From Oscillospiraceae bacterium (GTDB taxonomy: Bacteria; Bacillota; Clostridia; Oscillospirales; Ruminococcaceae), in NCBI GenBank assembly GCA_030539275.1, contig JAUNSK010000028.1, forward strand, positions 1 to 48,879: 48,879 nucleotides of DNA. Direction: 5' to 3'. Both the position numbers and the translations under genes were made by a program. Of this stretch, positions 7,606 through 19,100 are shown in pieces (position 1 is the first letter of the stretch; the number at the start of each line of letters is the position of its first letter). Below the pieces are notes generated by a model. That model saw only the letters and a program-made list of their open reading frames with translations, did not search any database and was not told the DNA's origin.

Positions 7606-9351
7606 ATGCAGATAATATCTGTAGATGAGACAAAATGTATAGGATGTAATAAATGTGTCAGAGTCTGTCCGGTTCATGAGGCCAACATAACAAAACTCAA
7701 ACCGGGTTCGACTGATGAATTTGTCACTAACGTAAGAGAAGATAAGTGTATAAACTGCGGTGAATGTGTCAAGTCCTGCAAACACGGTGCAAGAGTATAT
7801 GTTGACAATTCCGATCAGTTTTTCAGGGATATAAAAGACAAGACAGAAATGGCTATAATTGTTGCTCCTTCTATAAGGACTGCTCTTCCGGGCAATGCCT
7901 GGGGAAACATGCTGAATTACTTCAGAAACACCGGCAATGTCAGAGTCTATGACGTAGCATACGGTGCTGATATATGCACATGGGGTCATTACAAAATGAT
8001 TAAAGACAACAGGATAACAAAGTGCATCAGTCAGCCATGTCCTGCTATAGTAAATTACATAGAAAAATATAAACCTACGCTTCTCAGAAGTCTTTCTCCG
8101 GTTCAGAGCCCTGCATCATGTCTTGCAATATATCTGAAAAAGTATATAGGTCTTGATATGCCTATCTACCTTCTGAGTCCATGTATTGCCAAAACAAATG
8201 AAGCTCAGAGAGAAAATACTTTTGATTACAATGTAACATTCCAGAGTCTGATGAGTTATTTTGACGGCCGCGGTATTAATCTTGAAGCAGACATGGGAAC
8301 GGATTTCAAGTTTGACCTGGCACCGGGTATACTTGGACAGCTTTATCCACGTCCGGGCGGACTCAGGGACAACCTGGCAGCTCTTAATCCGGATCTGATA
8401 ATAAGAACATCAGAGGGTCCTCACAGCGTGTACAGAAGACTTGACAGATATGCAAAGATTGATGATGTTATGAGACCGGATGTTCTTGACGTGCTCAACT
8501 GTGAGTTCGGCTGCAATATGGGAACTGCTACCGTGGATAATCTGAATCTTGCTGATGTTGAGGGTACAATGGATAAGCTTGAGATCGCTGCACAGAAGGA
8601 AAGGGGAATGCTTCTTGGCAAGGACAAGCGATACAAGGAGTTTGATCACAAGCTGAACGTTGATGACTTCCTCTGTACATATGTAGACAGGTTCATCAAA
8701 GACAAGTATCCTTCAGTTACCGAAATAGATTCGATCTTCAACAGCATGCTCAAGGAAACTCCTGAGACACGTGAAATAAACTGTACTTCATGCGGATATG
8801 AAAGCTGTTACGATATGTGTGTGGCAATTTACAAGGGTCTTAATATAAAAGAAAACTGTGTATATTACATGAAGTACCAGATAAAGCAGAGCTATCAGAA
8901 TATATGCGTTCTGTATAAGACACTTCAGCAGGAGTCCACTGCACTTGCAGATATTATAAAAGGAATACTTGACAGTAAGAAAATAATTTCAGATGATGCT
9001 GATTCTGTAATTGTCAATGCTGAAAAGACAGTAGTTCTTCTTGACAAGCTTAAAGAAATACTTGATAATTTCTCAGGATATTTCCATGATATCAGTGTTG
9101 ATACAGTCAGTGAGACGGATCTTGAAAATGTCGAGGCTATCACAGACAAGATTCAGACGATCCTTCTCAGTTATAAGGACAGTGTTCTCAACGATATTGA
9201 GGTTGGAAACAAAATAAAATCAACTGTCAGTGAACTGAGTGAACATACAGATAATCTGAATCAACTTGTATCAGGAGTAACATCACGTCTGAGTACATTA
9301 TCAAATCAGTACCAGAACCGAATATCCGGTAAAGATGAGGATCAAAAGTAA
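7606..9351 (+). CDS. sensory-type [FeFe]-hydrogenase-like protein (HydS-like)
   Basis: The 581-residue chain begins with a two-cluster ferredoxin domain (CIGCNKCVRVCP near 12-23 and CINCGECVKSCK near 46-57), followed by an H-cluster domain. The three H-cluster motifs are altered from catalytic enzymes: ISQPCPA near 142, LSPCIAKTNE near 191 and LNCEFGCNMG near 299. The four cluster-ligand Cys remain, but the proton-transfer Cys of the usual TSCCP motif is replaced by Pro. A further four-Cys cluster domain (CTSCGYESCYDMC near 393) and a C-terminal coiled coil of about 150 residues follow. This resembles the sensory hydrogenase group (HydS) rather than an H2-producing enzyme. No PAS, kinase or phosphatase domain is present, so a partner would have to carry the signal. 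The ATG at 7606 is chosen over an in-frame GTG at 7597 because GAGGTG is its ribosome site. Confidence 0.8.
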   Translation: MQIISVDETKCIGCNKCVRVCPVHEANITKLKPGSTDEFVTNVREDKCINCGECVKSCKHGARVYVDNSDQFFRDIKDKTEMAIIVAPSIRTALPGNAWGNMLNYFRNTGNVRVYDVAYGADICTWGHYKMIKDNRITKCISQPCPAIVNYIEKYKPTLLRSLSPVQSPASCLAIYLKKYIGLDMPIYLLSPCIAKTNEAQRENTFDYNVTFQSLMSYFDGRGINLEADMGTDFKFDLAPGILGQLYPRPGGLRDNLAALNPDLIIRTSEGPHSVYRRLDRYAKIDDVMRPDVLDVLNCEFGCNMGTATVDNLNLADVEGTMDKLEIAAQKERGMLLGKDKRYKEFDHKLNVDDFLCTYVDRFIKDKYPSVTEIDSIFNSMLKETPETREINCTSCGYESCYDMCVAIYKGLNIKENCVYYMKYQIKQSYQNICVLYKTLQQESTALADIIKGILDSKKIISDDADSVIVNAEKTVVLLDKLKEILDNFSGYFHDISVDTVSETDLENVEAITDKIQTILLSYKDSVLNDIEVGNKIKSTVSELSEHTDNLNQLVSGVTSRLSTLSNQYQNRISGKDEDQK

Positions 9352-9361
9352 ATAAAAAATT

Positions 9362-9398
9362 AAAAAAATCTCCGTCCAGCAAGGACGGAGATTTTTTT
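9362..9398 (+). terminator. intrinsic terminator after the HydS-like gene
   Basis: A perfect 16-bp stem (9362-9377 with 9383-9398), a 5-base loop and a T7 run. It separates this gene from the kinase operon. Confidence 0.93.
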
Positions 9399-9483
9399 AT
9401 TATTTATTATTTAACATTTTATAGAAAATGTTTCAAATAAGACATTTTTTATAATTTTGATTAAAATTATAAATTCATATTTG

Positions 9484-9512
9484 TTGATTTGTGTAAAAAT
9501 AAATGCTATAAT
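9484..9512 (+). promoter_or_regulatory. promoter of the phosphorelay operon
   Basis: TTGATT (9484-9489) and TATAAT (9507-9512) with a 17-bp spacer, 35 bases before the kinase start. Confidence 0.7.
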
Positions 9513-9546
9513 ATTAATAAAATGTTGTCGGAAGGAATGAGGCAGA

Positions 9547-12500
9547 ATGAGTATAAAGGGGAAATACAAAAAGCTGTTGTCATTATTGGTCGTGCTGATT
9601 TTAATATTTGTGCCTGACGATGCCTGCTGCATGGCAGCCGGCGATGAGGAAAAGATCCTAAAAGTCGCATTTTATCAGCTTGACGGTTTTTTTGAATATG
9701 ACATTTCCCATAATCCGACGGGGTATGGTGTTGAACTGCTTGGTAAGATATCCGAGTATACAGGAATAAAATTTGAGTACGTTGACACTCCATCCTGGGA
9801 ACAGACAAAAGATATGCTGCTTGATGGAAAAGCAGATATCAGAATGCCCGGAAATATGCCGGCAGTTGCATCTGATACACTTGATTATTCAAGTCAGAGT
9901 ATTATGGACACGTTTCATTCACTCATGACACTGTCGCAGCGCAGTGACCTTTATTATGAGGATATGGATACTATAAGGACTCTGAAGATAGCAGTATCAG
10001 AAAATCTTTATATTAAGCAGTCAATATCGGATTTTATAAATGAAAACGGTATTCCATATAAAAATCTGCTTATTTATGATAACTATGAGCAGGTGCGTAA
10101 AGCTCTTGAGAATGGAGAGGCTGATGCAATAATATCAAATGTCATGGATATGACAGATGATATGAAGATACTTATGAGTTTTAATTCTGTTTCGAATTAT
10201 ATTAGCATGCTTAAAGGAAATCCGGATCTGAATACGATCAATGAAGGCATATGCAGGTTAAGGATAGATGATCCTGAATTTATTCCGAAGCTTTATAAAA
10301 AATGGTATCCTGACCGTGCTGCTGTACCGTTTACAAAAGAAGAAACTCAGTACATTGAAGACCACCCGACAATAACAGTCGGTAATCTTCACAACAGATA
10401 TCCGTTTTCAAGTCTTGATTACGAAACAGGCGAATTATCAGGAATAAATGAGGATATTCTTGATCTTATATCCGGTTACAGCGGACTGAATTTCAATAGT
10501 ATAGCTTTTGAACTTAAAGAGCAGCCTGTATCAGCTCTTAAAGCAGGAAAATGTGATATTGCTGCAGGCATACTTGAAACTGCTCAGTTTCATTCAGACC
10601 GTGATATTATTGTATCTGATCCGTTCTGTACCAGTTCCATTTCGATTGTCAAGCCTAAGAATTATATTTATTTACCGGATGAGCCGCAGACTGTTGCCGT
10701 TAAAACTGCCTTCCAGGGCATAGCTGATTATATAGGGACGAAGTATCCGCAGTATGAAATATTAAAATTTGATACAGACGAAGAATGTCTGGATGCACTG
10801 GTTAATTCTCAGGCTGATATACTGCTGCAGAATGTTTATGTTACGAATTATCTCCTGCAGAAACCAAAGTATGAAACACTTGAGATCCTTCCAACATCAT
10901 TTTTTACTGAAAAAAATTGTTTTGCCGTAAGATCATCTGATCCGGATTCACAGCTGCTTATATCTATTCTCAACAAATCAATAAAGAAGATCACTGAAGA
11001 TGAAACAGATGCTGTAATACTTAAAAACACTACTGCAAGACCATACAAGTTCACACTTGAGGATACATATTACAGATACCGCTATGCTATTATGATAATC
11101 AGCAGTCTTCTTATCATTTTATTATTTGTGCTGATATCAAACAATATTATGAGACGCAGACATGTTAAAAAAATGGAGGCCAAGAACATCCAGCTTGCTG
11201 AGGTGTACCGACAGACTCAGGTCGCATTAAGATCAAAGAGTGACTTTCTTGCAAGAATGTCACATGAGATAAGAACACCGATGAATGCCATAATCGGTAT
11301 TACAGAACTGGCCTATGATCATACAGACAGCCCGGAAAAGATCTGTGATGATCTTGATAAGATAGCTCTTTCATCAAGGCTGCTTTTATCTGTAATTAAT
11401 GATGTACTCGACATGTCATCTATAGAGGCCGGAAAAATGAAGATAGCCTGCACACTTTTTGACTTCAAGCAGCTGATAACGTCAATAACGACAATCTTTT
11501 ATGCTCAGTGCCGTAATAAAAAGGTTGACTTTGAGGTAAAGATCATTTCACCGATAGACGAACATCTTATGGGCGATCCTCTGAGACTTAATCAGATACT
11601 TATAAATCTTCTGTCAAACTCGGTCAAGTTTACTGATGAAGGCAATATTGTACTGACAATAGAGCAGAAGGCGTTAAAAGACAATAAAGTCTATATCAGA
11701 TTCATGGTATCCGACTCAGGATGCGGAATGAGTGAAGACATGCTTAAAAGAATTTTCCATCCATTTGAACAGGAAAACTCGCAGACGGCTATGGAACACG
11801 GAGGAAGCGGCCTGGGGCTTTCAATAGTGCGCAATCTTGTAACGCTGATGGATGGTGCAGTAAATGTCGAAAGCAAAAAGGGAACAGGTACAACGTTTAC
11901 AGTCGATCTGCCGTTCGGCGTTTCTGATACTGATAAGGCAGCTGTCCCCGGTTTTGAAAAACTCAGAATACTGGTAATTGACGACGAGCATAATGCACGT
12001 AATTATGCATCAGCAGTTCTGCAAAGAATAGGGGTGCGTTTTACATGTTCAGATTCAGCATCTGAAGCTCTCAGTATTATGAATGAAGCAGCAGCTGCGG
12101 ATGATCCGTATAATGTCTGTCTGGTTGACTGGAAGATGCCGCAGATAAACGGCATTGAGATCACAAGACAGATAAGGGCACATTATGATAAAAATAAGGT
12201 CGTAATAATTGCTGCGGCATATGATTACTCAGAAATTGATGAAAATACAAAAAACAATAGTGCAGACCTGTTTATAACAAAACCGCTGTTCCAGTCAACT
12301 CTGTTTGATATTCTGATGTCTCTTTCAGGCGGAAGACTTGTAAAAAAATCTGATAAAAACTCAAAGTTTGATTTTGGCGGAAAAAAGGTACTGCTGGCTG
12401 AGGACAATCAGATGAACCGCATTGTGGCCACAGGATTACTCGAAAAGGGGAATATAGTCTGTGATACAGCTGAAAACGGACTTGAGGCAGTAAATATGTT

Positions 12501-12789
12501 CGAATCATCGCCACCGGGAACATATTCGGCTATACTGATGGATATTCAGATGCCTGTAATGAACGGTTATGATGCAGTTAAAAAAATACGTTCATCATCT
12601 CATCCGCAGTCAAAGTCAGTGCCGGTAATAGCCATGACGGCAAATGCACTTGCCGAGGATGTTTCCAATTCACTGTCATGCGGGATGAATGCACATGTAT
12701 CAAAACCAATCGAGATAAATAACCTGTTTGAAACTCTGGAACGTATATGGTCGGAAGAAGGGGATAGTTATGGACGCACATATAATTAA
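9547..12789 (+). CDS. BvgS-like hybrid histidine kinase with two solute-binding sensor domains
   Basis: The 1080-residue membrane protein has a signal/anchor segment (about 8-24) and two tandem family-3 solute-binding domains outside the cell (about 35-255 and 270-490). One transmembrane helix follows (about 510-533). Inside are HisKA with MSHEIRTPMNAIIG (phospho-His near 571), HATPase_c with DSGCGM and GGSGLGLS near 753, and two receiver domains. REC1 has VIDDE and CLVDWKMP (Asp near 860); REC2 has LAEDN and LMDIQMP (Asp near 998). It probably senses an amino acid or similar small ligand and starts a phosphorelay. Unlike BvgS it has no C-terminal HPt; the next gene supplies one, overlapping its end by 20 bases. 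Confidence 0.92.
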   Translation: MSIKGKYKKLLSLLVVLILIFVPDDACCMAAGDEEKILKVAFYQLDGFFEYDISHNPTGYGVELLGKISEYTGIKFEYVDTPSWEQTKDMLLDGKADIRMPGNMPAVASDTLDYSSQSIMDTFHSLMTLSQRSDLYYEDMDTIRTLKIAVSENLYIKQSISDFINENGIPYKNLLIYDNYEQVRKALENGEADAIISNVMDMTDDMKILMSFNSVSNYISMLKGNPDLNTINEGICRLRIDDPEFIPKLYKKWYPDRAAVPFTKEETQYIEDHPTITVGNLHNRYPFSSLDYETGELSGINEDILDLISGYSGLNFNSIAFELKEQPVSALKAGKCDIAAGILETAQFHSDRDIIVSDPFCTSSISIVKPKNYIYLPDEPQTVAVKTAFQGIADYIGTKYPQYEILKFDTDEECLDALVNSQADILLQNVYVTNYLLQKPKYETLEILPTSFFTEKNCFAVRSSDPDSQLLISILNKSIKKITEDETDAVILKNTTARPYKFTLEDTYYRYRYAIMIISSLLIILLFVLISNNIMRRRHVKKMEAKNIQLAEVYRQTQVALRSKSDFLARMSHEIRTPMNAIIGITELAYDHTDSPEKICDDLDKIALSSRLLLSVINDVLDMSSIEAGKMKIACTLFDFKQLITSITTIFYAQCRNKKVDFEVKIISPIDEHLMGDPLRLNQILINLLSNSVKFTDEGNIVLTIEQKALKDNKVYIRFMVSDSGCGMSEDMLKRIFHPFEQENSQTAMEHGGSGLGLSIVRNLVTLMDGAVNVESKKGTGTTFTVDLPFGVSDTDKAAVPGFEKLRILVIDDEHNARNYASAVLQRIGVRFTCSDSASEALSIMNEAAAADDPYNVCLVDWKMPQINGIEITRQIRAHYDKNKVVIIAAAYDYSEIDENTKNNSADLFITKPLFQSTLFDILMSLSGGRLVKKSDKNSKFDFGGKKVLLAEDNQMNRIVATGLLEKGNIVCDTAENGLEAVNMFESSPPGTYSAILMDIQMPVMNGYDAVKKIRSSSHPQSKSVPVIAMTANALAEDVSNSLSCGMNAHVSKPIEINNLFETLERIWSEEGDSYGRTYN

Positions 12790-13138
12790 AAAGTATGGTA
12801 TAGATTATGATTCCGGTGTAAGACGTTTTATGGGGGACGTTGAACTCTATGAAACAGTCCTGACGGCATTTTTAAAAGATAAAATTCTTGATTATGCCAG
12901 GGCCGCATATCAGGAAAAAGAATATGAAAAACTTTTCGCGTTAGCTCATGAGATAAAAGGCTCCAGCAGTAATGCTGATATGTACGAATTGTATGCAGCC
13001 TCCTGTATTCTTGTTGAACTGCTGAGAAACGGTGAATATGATGAAGAAAAGATTACTCAGGCTTTCATCAACTTTGAAACAGCATACAACAGGGCCAGGA
13101 CAGGCATTATATCCGCGCAGGGAGGCGATCCATTATGA
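12770..13138 (+). CDS. stand-alone HPt phosphotransfer protein
   Basis: The 122-residue protein has the four-helix HPt pattern with LAHEIKGSSSNADMYEL. His60 is the expected phosphate carrier. The frame is open from 12728, but the ATG at 12770 is preferred: it follows a GAAGGGGAT ribosome site and matches the natural N-terminus of a single HPt domain. It overlaps the kinase end and shares an ATGA junction with the following gene, so all three are translated together. It likely moves phosphate from the kinase's receiver to the receiver of the giant protein downstream. Confidence 0.88.
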   Translation: MDAHIIKKYGIDYDSGVRRFMGDVELYETVLTAFLKDKILDYARAAYQEKEYEKLFALAHEIKGSSSNADMYELYAASCILVELLRNGEYDEEKITQAFINFETAYNRARTGIISAQGGDPL

Positions 13139-16100
13139 ACATCTCAGAAAACCGCAGTAAGATACTTGTTGTTGATGATTCATTTGCAAACAGAATGTTA
13201 TTATATAAAATATTCAGTACTGATTATGATGTCGAAATGGCCCAGAACGGACTTGAGGCCCTGACAAAGCTCAGGGGTACTGCAGGATTTTCAGCAGTGA
13301 TCCTTGATATCATCATGCCTGAGCTTGATGGGTACGGAGTTCTCAGAGCTATGAAGGAAGAAAAGAATCTGAGCAATATTCCTGTTGTAATTGTAACTGC
13401 CAGTGATGATATTGACAGTCAGCTGAAGGCTCTTGACCTCGGTGCTGTTGATGTTCTTATCAAACCTCTCAATTATCAGATCGTACTTCACAGAGTAAGA
13501 AATATTCTTTTGAGAAATGCAGCGATCAAGCTTGAAGAACAGAACAGGAGCTATCAGAAACTGCTGCATCAGTCCGAAATTGATGATGTGTCGGGCATAT
13601 ATAACAGCAAGGCATTCTGCAGAAAAGCCGGACAGCTTATCAGGGGAAACCCGGATATTAAGTATGTTATTGTCCGCTGGGACATAGACAGATTTAAAGT
13701 GTTTAATGATATCTATGGAATAAAAGAAGGTGACAGACTTCTTGCCCGTATAGGTTCATTATATCAGAACAATGAAGAGAACCAAAGAGTTTGCGGCCGA
13801 TGGGAAGCAGATCATTTTGTTATCTGCATGCAGTATGAAAAGTTTCAGACGTCAGAAATCGAAACATCCCTCAGAAATCTGTTTTCATCATATAATACTG
13901 ATTTTGAATTTATTGTAAGATTCGGTATTTACGTTGTGGATGAACCTGACCTTGATGTCGGACTGATGTGCGACCGGGCATTGCTGGCACTGCGTTCTAT
14001 AAAGGGAAGCTATGCAAAAAGAAGTGAGTATTATAATGATTCCATGAGAGCGGCTCTGATCGAAGAACAGCAGATCATCAGCGAGATGAAAAGTGCTCTG
14101 GATGACGGACAGTTTATTGTATATTTTCAGCCTCAGTATAATTATGCAACAAAACAGCTCCACGGGGCGGAGGCACTGGTAAGATGGAAGCATCCTGTAA
14201 GAGGACTTATCTCACCGGCTAAGTTTATTCCTGTTTTCGAACAAAACGGTTTTATAACGCAGGTGGATATTTATATGTGGGAACAGGTCTGCAGATATCA
14301 GAGAAGCTGGTTAGACAGAGGAATAAAAGCAGTTCCGGTTTCCGTAAACGTTTCACGTATTGATATCTATAATCACAGACTCTGCATGATCATTACACAG
14401 CTGCTTGAAAAATATAACCTTGACGTTTCACTTGTACGACTGGAAATTACGGAATCGGCCTATATGGATGACGCACGTCAGCTCATCAGCGTTGTTGACA
14501 GACTCAGGAGCTATGGATTTTACGTTGAAATGGATGACTTCGGAAGCGGATATTCATCACTTAACACACTTAAGGAAGTCCCTGTGGACATGCTCAAGCT
14601 GGATATGAAGTTTATGGATCATGACAGCAGTGATGACAAGAGCGGAAGTATTCTCAGCAGTGTAGTACGAATGGCACATATGATAAAACTGCCGGTAATT
14701 GCTGAAGGCGTGGAAACAAAAAAACAGGCTGACTATCTCAAGTCCATCGGATGCTTCTATATGCAGGGATATTACTTTGCAAAGCCAATGCCTGCAGATC
14801 AATATGAACGCGTACTGTGTGAGACCAGTCAGGAACTGAGTGTTGACAAGAGATTTAAAGATGATATTGCCGATGCCCAGCAGTTTCTGAATGCATCGAC
14901 ACAGGCAACGCTGCTGTTCAACAGCTTTGTAGGCGGCGCAGCTATTGTTGAATATAACGGAACAACGGTAGAAGCACTGAGAATGAATGACAAGTACTAT
15001 GAGGTAACAGGGCTTACTTATGAGGAGTATGAGAAATACGGTGATGTTTTTTTCAAGGGGCTTGATAAAGAGAATAAGAAAAGGCTTATTGAAGTCCTTG
15101 AACTTGCAATCACGAGCCGTGAAGAGAGTGCATGTGAGCTATGCTGTGAAACTCTTTCTGTATCTGAGAATAAAAAGTGGTTAAATGTCAGGGTACGTCT
15201 GCTCGCAGTTAATGATGAAAGATATATTTTCTATGTTGCCATTGATGACATTTCACAGAGAATGAATCTGATAGCATCAAATAAAAAGCTTACAGAGAAG
15301 CTGAGTGCAGTAATGGATAATGTCCCCGGAGGTATTATAGACTTTGAGATAAGCGACAAGATGACAATTACTTACTTTAACGACTCTGCTGCGGAGATGT
15401 TCGGATACTCAAAAGATGAATATGAGCTTTACTTTACAGCATCTCCTTTGAACGTCATACATAAGGATGACATGGAATCCTGCAGGAAATTAATTGATAA
15501 GATCGTTTCAGGTGTCACACACGAGTTATCCTTCAGATACCGTCACAAATGTAAGAACGGACAATGGAAATGGGTTCAGCTGACAGGCAGAATCGTAAGA
15601 AAAGACAAGGGAACTGTTTATATCAGCAGTATTATGCTTGATATTGATTCACAGATAAAGAGTGAAGAGAATGAGGCAGCACAGGCAGCAGAGATCAGAC
15701 GTCAGAAGTTTGTTCTCCAGACGCTGTATGATTCTGTACCATGCGGAATTACACAGTACAAATTTCAGGGTGAAAAGATGTCTATTGCAAGTTTTAACGA
15801 TGCCTCCTGGCGAATACTGGGTTATTCAAGCAGGCAGCATTTTATTGAAGAGATACATAAGAAAAGCAAATTCAAGGATATTCATCCGAAAGATCTGGGT
15901 AATATGATGACCCAGATAAAGAAACTGATCAGTTCACACACTAACAGGAGTGTAGATCTCGAACACAGGATCATACGTGTAGACGGTTCGATAAGATGGG
16001 TTCACACAGTTATTCAGAAGGTTTATTACAATAATGACAATGAGTATATTCAGACTGTTTTTCAGGATATTACTGAATTTAAAAAGGAAAGCATCAAGCT

Positions 16101-19100
16101 CATGAGCGATTCTCTTCTGAGTGTATATGATGAGGTGTATGAGTGTGATGTTGATCAGGATATCTGTATTCTGTGTTCATCACGAAAAAAACAGGTACAG
16201 CGTGAAAGCAGGATCGTAAGGCTGAGCGAATGTCTGGATTTCTTCAGAAATAATATAGTTCTTCCTGATGACACAAAGGTTTTACAGGATTTTACGGAGC
16301 TTATGAGGCTTCAGAATAAAACACTCAATAAAACGCAGGAATTCAGATACATCGGTTCGGAAAATGAAGTAAAGTGGGCATCAGTGGCTGTTATTTATGC
16401 CGGAGGCTCCACATATCTGATATGTCAGAAGGATATTACTGAGCAAAAGCATACCGAGGAGCTGGCAGTTAAAAATGCAGTCAGCTATGAACAAAATAAA
16501 ATACTTGAGGCAGAGCATGAGAGAAACAGCCTGTTTATCAGTAAAACAGGCATTGTTCAGTTTGAATATCTGTGCGCTGCAGATACTATGCAGATCGTAA
16601 GGACAGGGTCATCCGGCAGAACCGATGTTTGTGTAACAGAAAATTATACAAAGAATCTGCTGGAAAACAAGGCAGTCAGTTTATGTGACAGACAACTTGT
16701 TCAGGATGCTTTTCTTGCTGCCAGCGCCAGATGCATGTGCCGCACTCTGGAGTACAGGTCTGACAGATTTGACAATGGATATATTTTATGCAGGCTTCAG
16801 CTTTGTTCTGTTTCTGAAAGTAAAGGCAAACCGGACAAAATCATTGGCCATATTACAGATATACACAATGAGGTCAGACAAAAAGTGCTTGCAGATAAGT
16901 TAAGAAATATATCAGAGTCATCATCCCTGATGACAGGAGATGATTATGACAGTACAGCCATTGACGATGTGATAAGCTTCCTGAGTGATGCAAATGACAA
17001 GGAAAAGGCAGTATCTGATATACTTGAATCAATAGGCAGACAACTTAATGTAAGCCGTGTTTATATCATTGAAAGTGATGATGACGGAGTGCACTGCAAA
17101 AATACATTTGAATGGTGCAATGAAGGTATAACGCCGCAGATCAGTAATCTGCAGAATTTTGAGTATCCTGACGAAATTCATGAACAGGTTAAGGAATATC
17201 TTGATAATAACGGTGTTCTCAATTGTGCTGATATAGAAGAACTGCCTGAATGGTACAGGCAGGTACTGAGTGATCAGGGTGTAAGATCTGTACTGATGTG
17301 TGCGCTAAAGGACGGTGAAGGATACTGCGGATATATAGGATTTGATGAGTGCAGTGAAAAGCGTGAATGGTCAGCCAAGCAGGTCCACATACTTATGAGT
17401 GTTTCACAGATCATAGGTTTCTATCTTAACCGCCGCCGTTTCAGATTTGTAGTAACAGAGAAACTTATCTCAGACTTTGAAAAAAGCCCGGCCTATATTT
17501 ACATCGTAGATCCGGATACCTTTGAAGTGCTGTATATGAATCCTGCCGTAGCGGGTGAAATTCATACCACGCTTAAAAATGCTGAGTGCTTCAGGCAGAT
17601 ATTAAACGACAAACCATGCAGTAAGTGTCCGATAAAAATGTTTAAGTCAAACGGATTTCCGGTACCTGTTACAGTCAGGGTCAATTCGAGGGTCTGCATA
17701 ATGGTTGCGTTTGCATCGATCTGGAATGGCAAAAAAGTTTTTGTCGTATACGGTACTGACCAGAGAAGTTTCTTTGATGACCCTTGTGGCCAGCGAATTA
17801 TAGAATATCAGCAGGATCTTGTTAAGTACAGTCATACATTAAGCTGTTTATATGATGAAATATCTTTAGTGGATTTTGAAGCAGACAAATTTATTACGAT
17901 CAATACCAGACATGAGCCTGCCGGACAGGCAGTAACTATCAGCGAGGCAGTTGCGTTTTGGAGTTCAAAAATAGGCGATGAGAAGCAAAGAGAAGAATTT
18001 ATTTCGCTTGTTGACCTCAATCAGATCCAGAAATCATTTTCCCAGCATAAAGCACCTATTCTTGAATACAGAGTAAAGGTAAGTGATAACAGTGAACGCT
18101 GGATATCAAGTACAATGTTCCAGATAAGTCCTGTAAAATATCTTTGCTGCAATAAGGATATTACAGCGCATAAAAATGCAGAGAAAATGAAAGTTGATCT
18201 TCTGATACTCAAATCACAGAAGGCAGCCCAGGACAAGTACAGGGTAGTCGTTGATCAGACAAATACGGCTGTGTTCGAAATGAACTATGAGACAAAAGAA
18301 TTTACATGTTCAGATCTGTATTATAAATATGAAGTAAGCCGCAGACATCACGGCCAGATGCCGGATCACAGCCAGGACAGGACGCTTGTTCATAAGGATG
18401 ATCAGCATCTGCTTGACACTTTCCTTAATGATATCAGAAGCGGAGAGGATTATGCCGATACAGTCATTCGTATCAAGATGACAGACGGAACATTCAGATG
18501 GACCAGAATAGCCGGTACATTTATAAAGAATTCTGAAAATAAAATTATTAAGGCAATAGGTACATTTACGGATGTAGAAGAAGAGATCCGTGCAAAGCTT
18601 CAGCTTGAACAGACTAATGAACGAATGAAAAGAATAATAGACAATATCCCTGCAGGTGTAGCTATACTTGAGATACGTGATCAGGTCTATCCTATATTTG
18701 TGAGTGACAAAACCTGTCAGATGTTCGGGTTTACACGTCAGGAGTATAATATCAGAATTGCCAATGGTGAGCCGGTAAACTATTTTCCGCCCAGGGAGGA
18801 TACCGGAGGGAAACTTCCGGGTGAGATGAATGAAGATAATCCTGTGGTGTTTGATAAAATTCATGCAAGGAAAAAGAACTCAGAGCAGTTCTGGCTCAGA
18901 GCCATATGCAGTTTTGAAAAAAACAAGAGTGGTGTTATGAGATGCTATTGTATACTTCACGATATTACTGATGAGATAAAGCGTCAGCAGAATGACAGAT
19001 GGCTGGAGGAAAGATACAGAATACTAAGTGAATGCAGTGATATAATGACATTTGATTACTCACCGCAGGATGATACGATGAGGCGATCTGTAAAATTACC

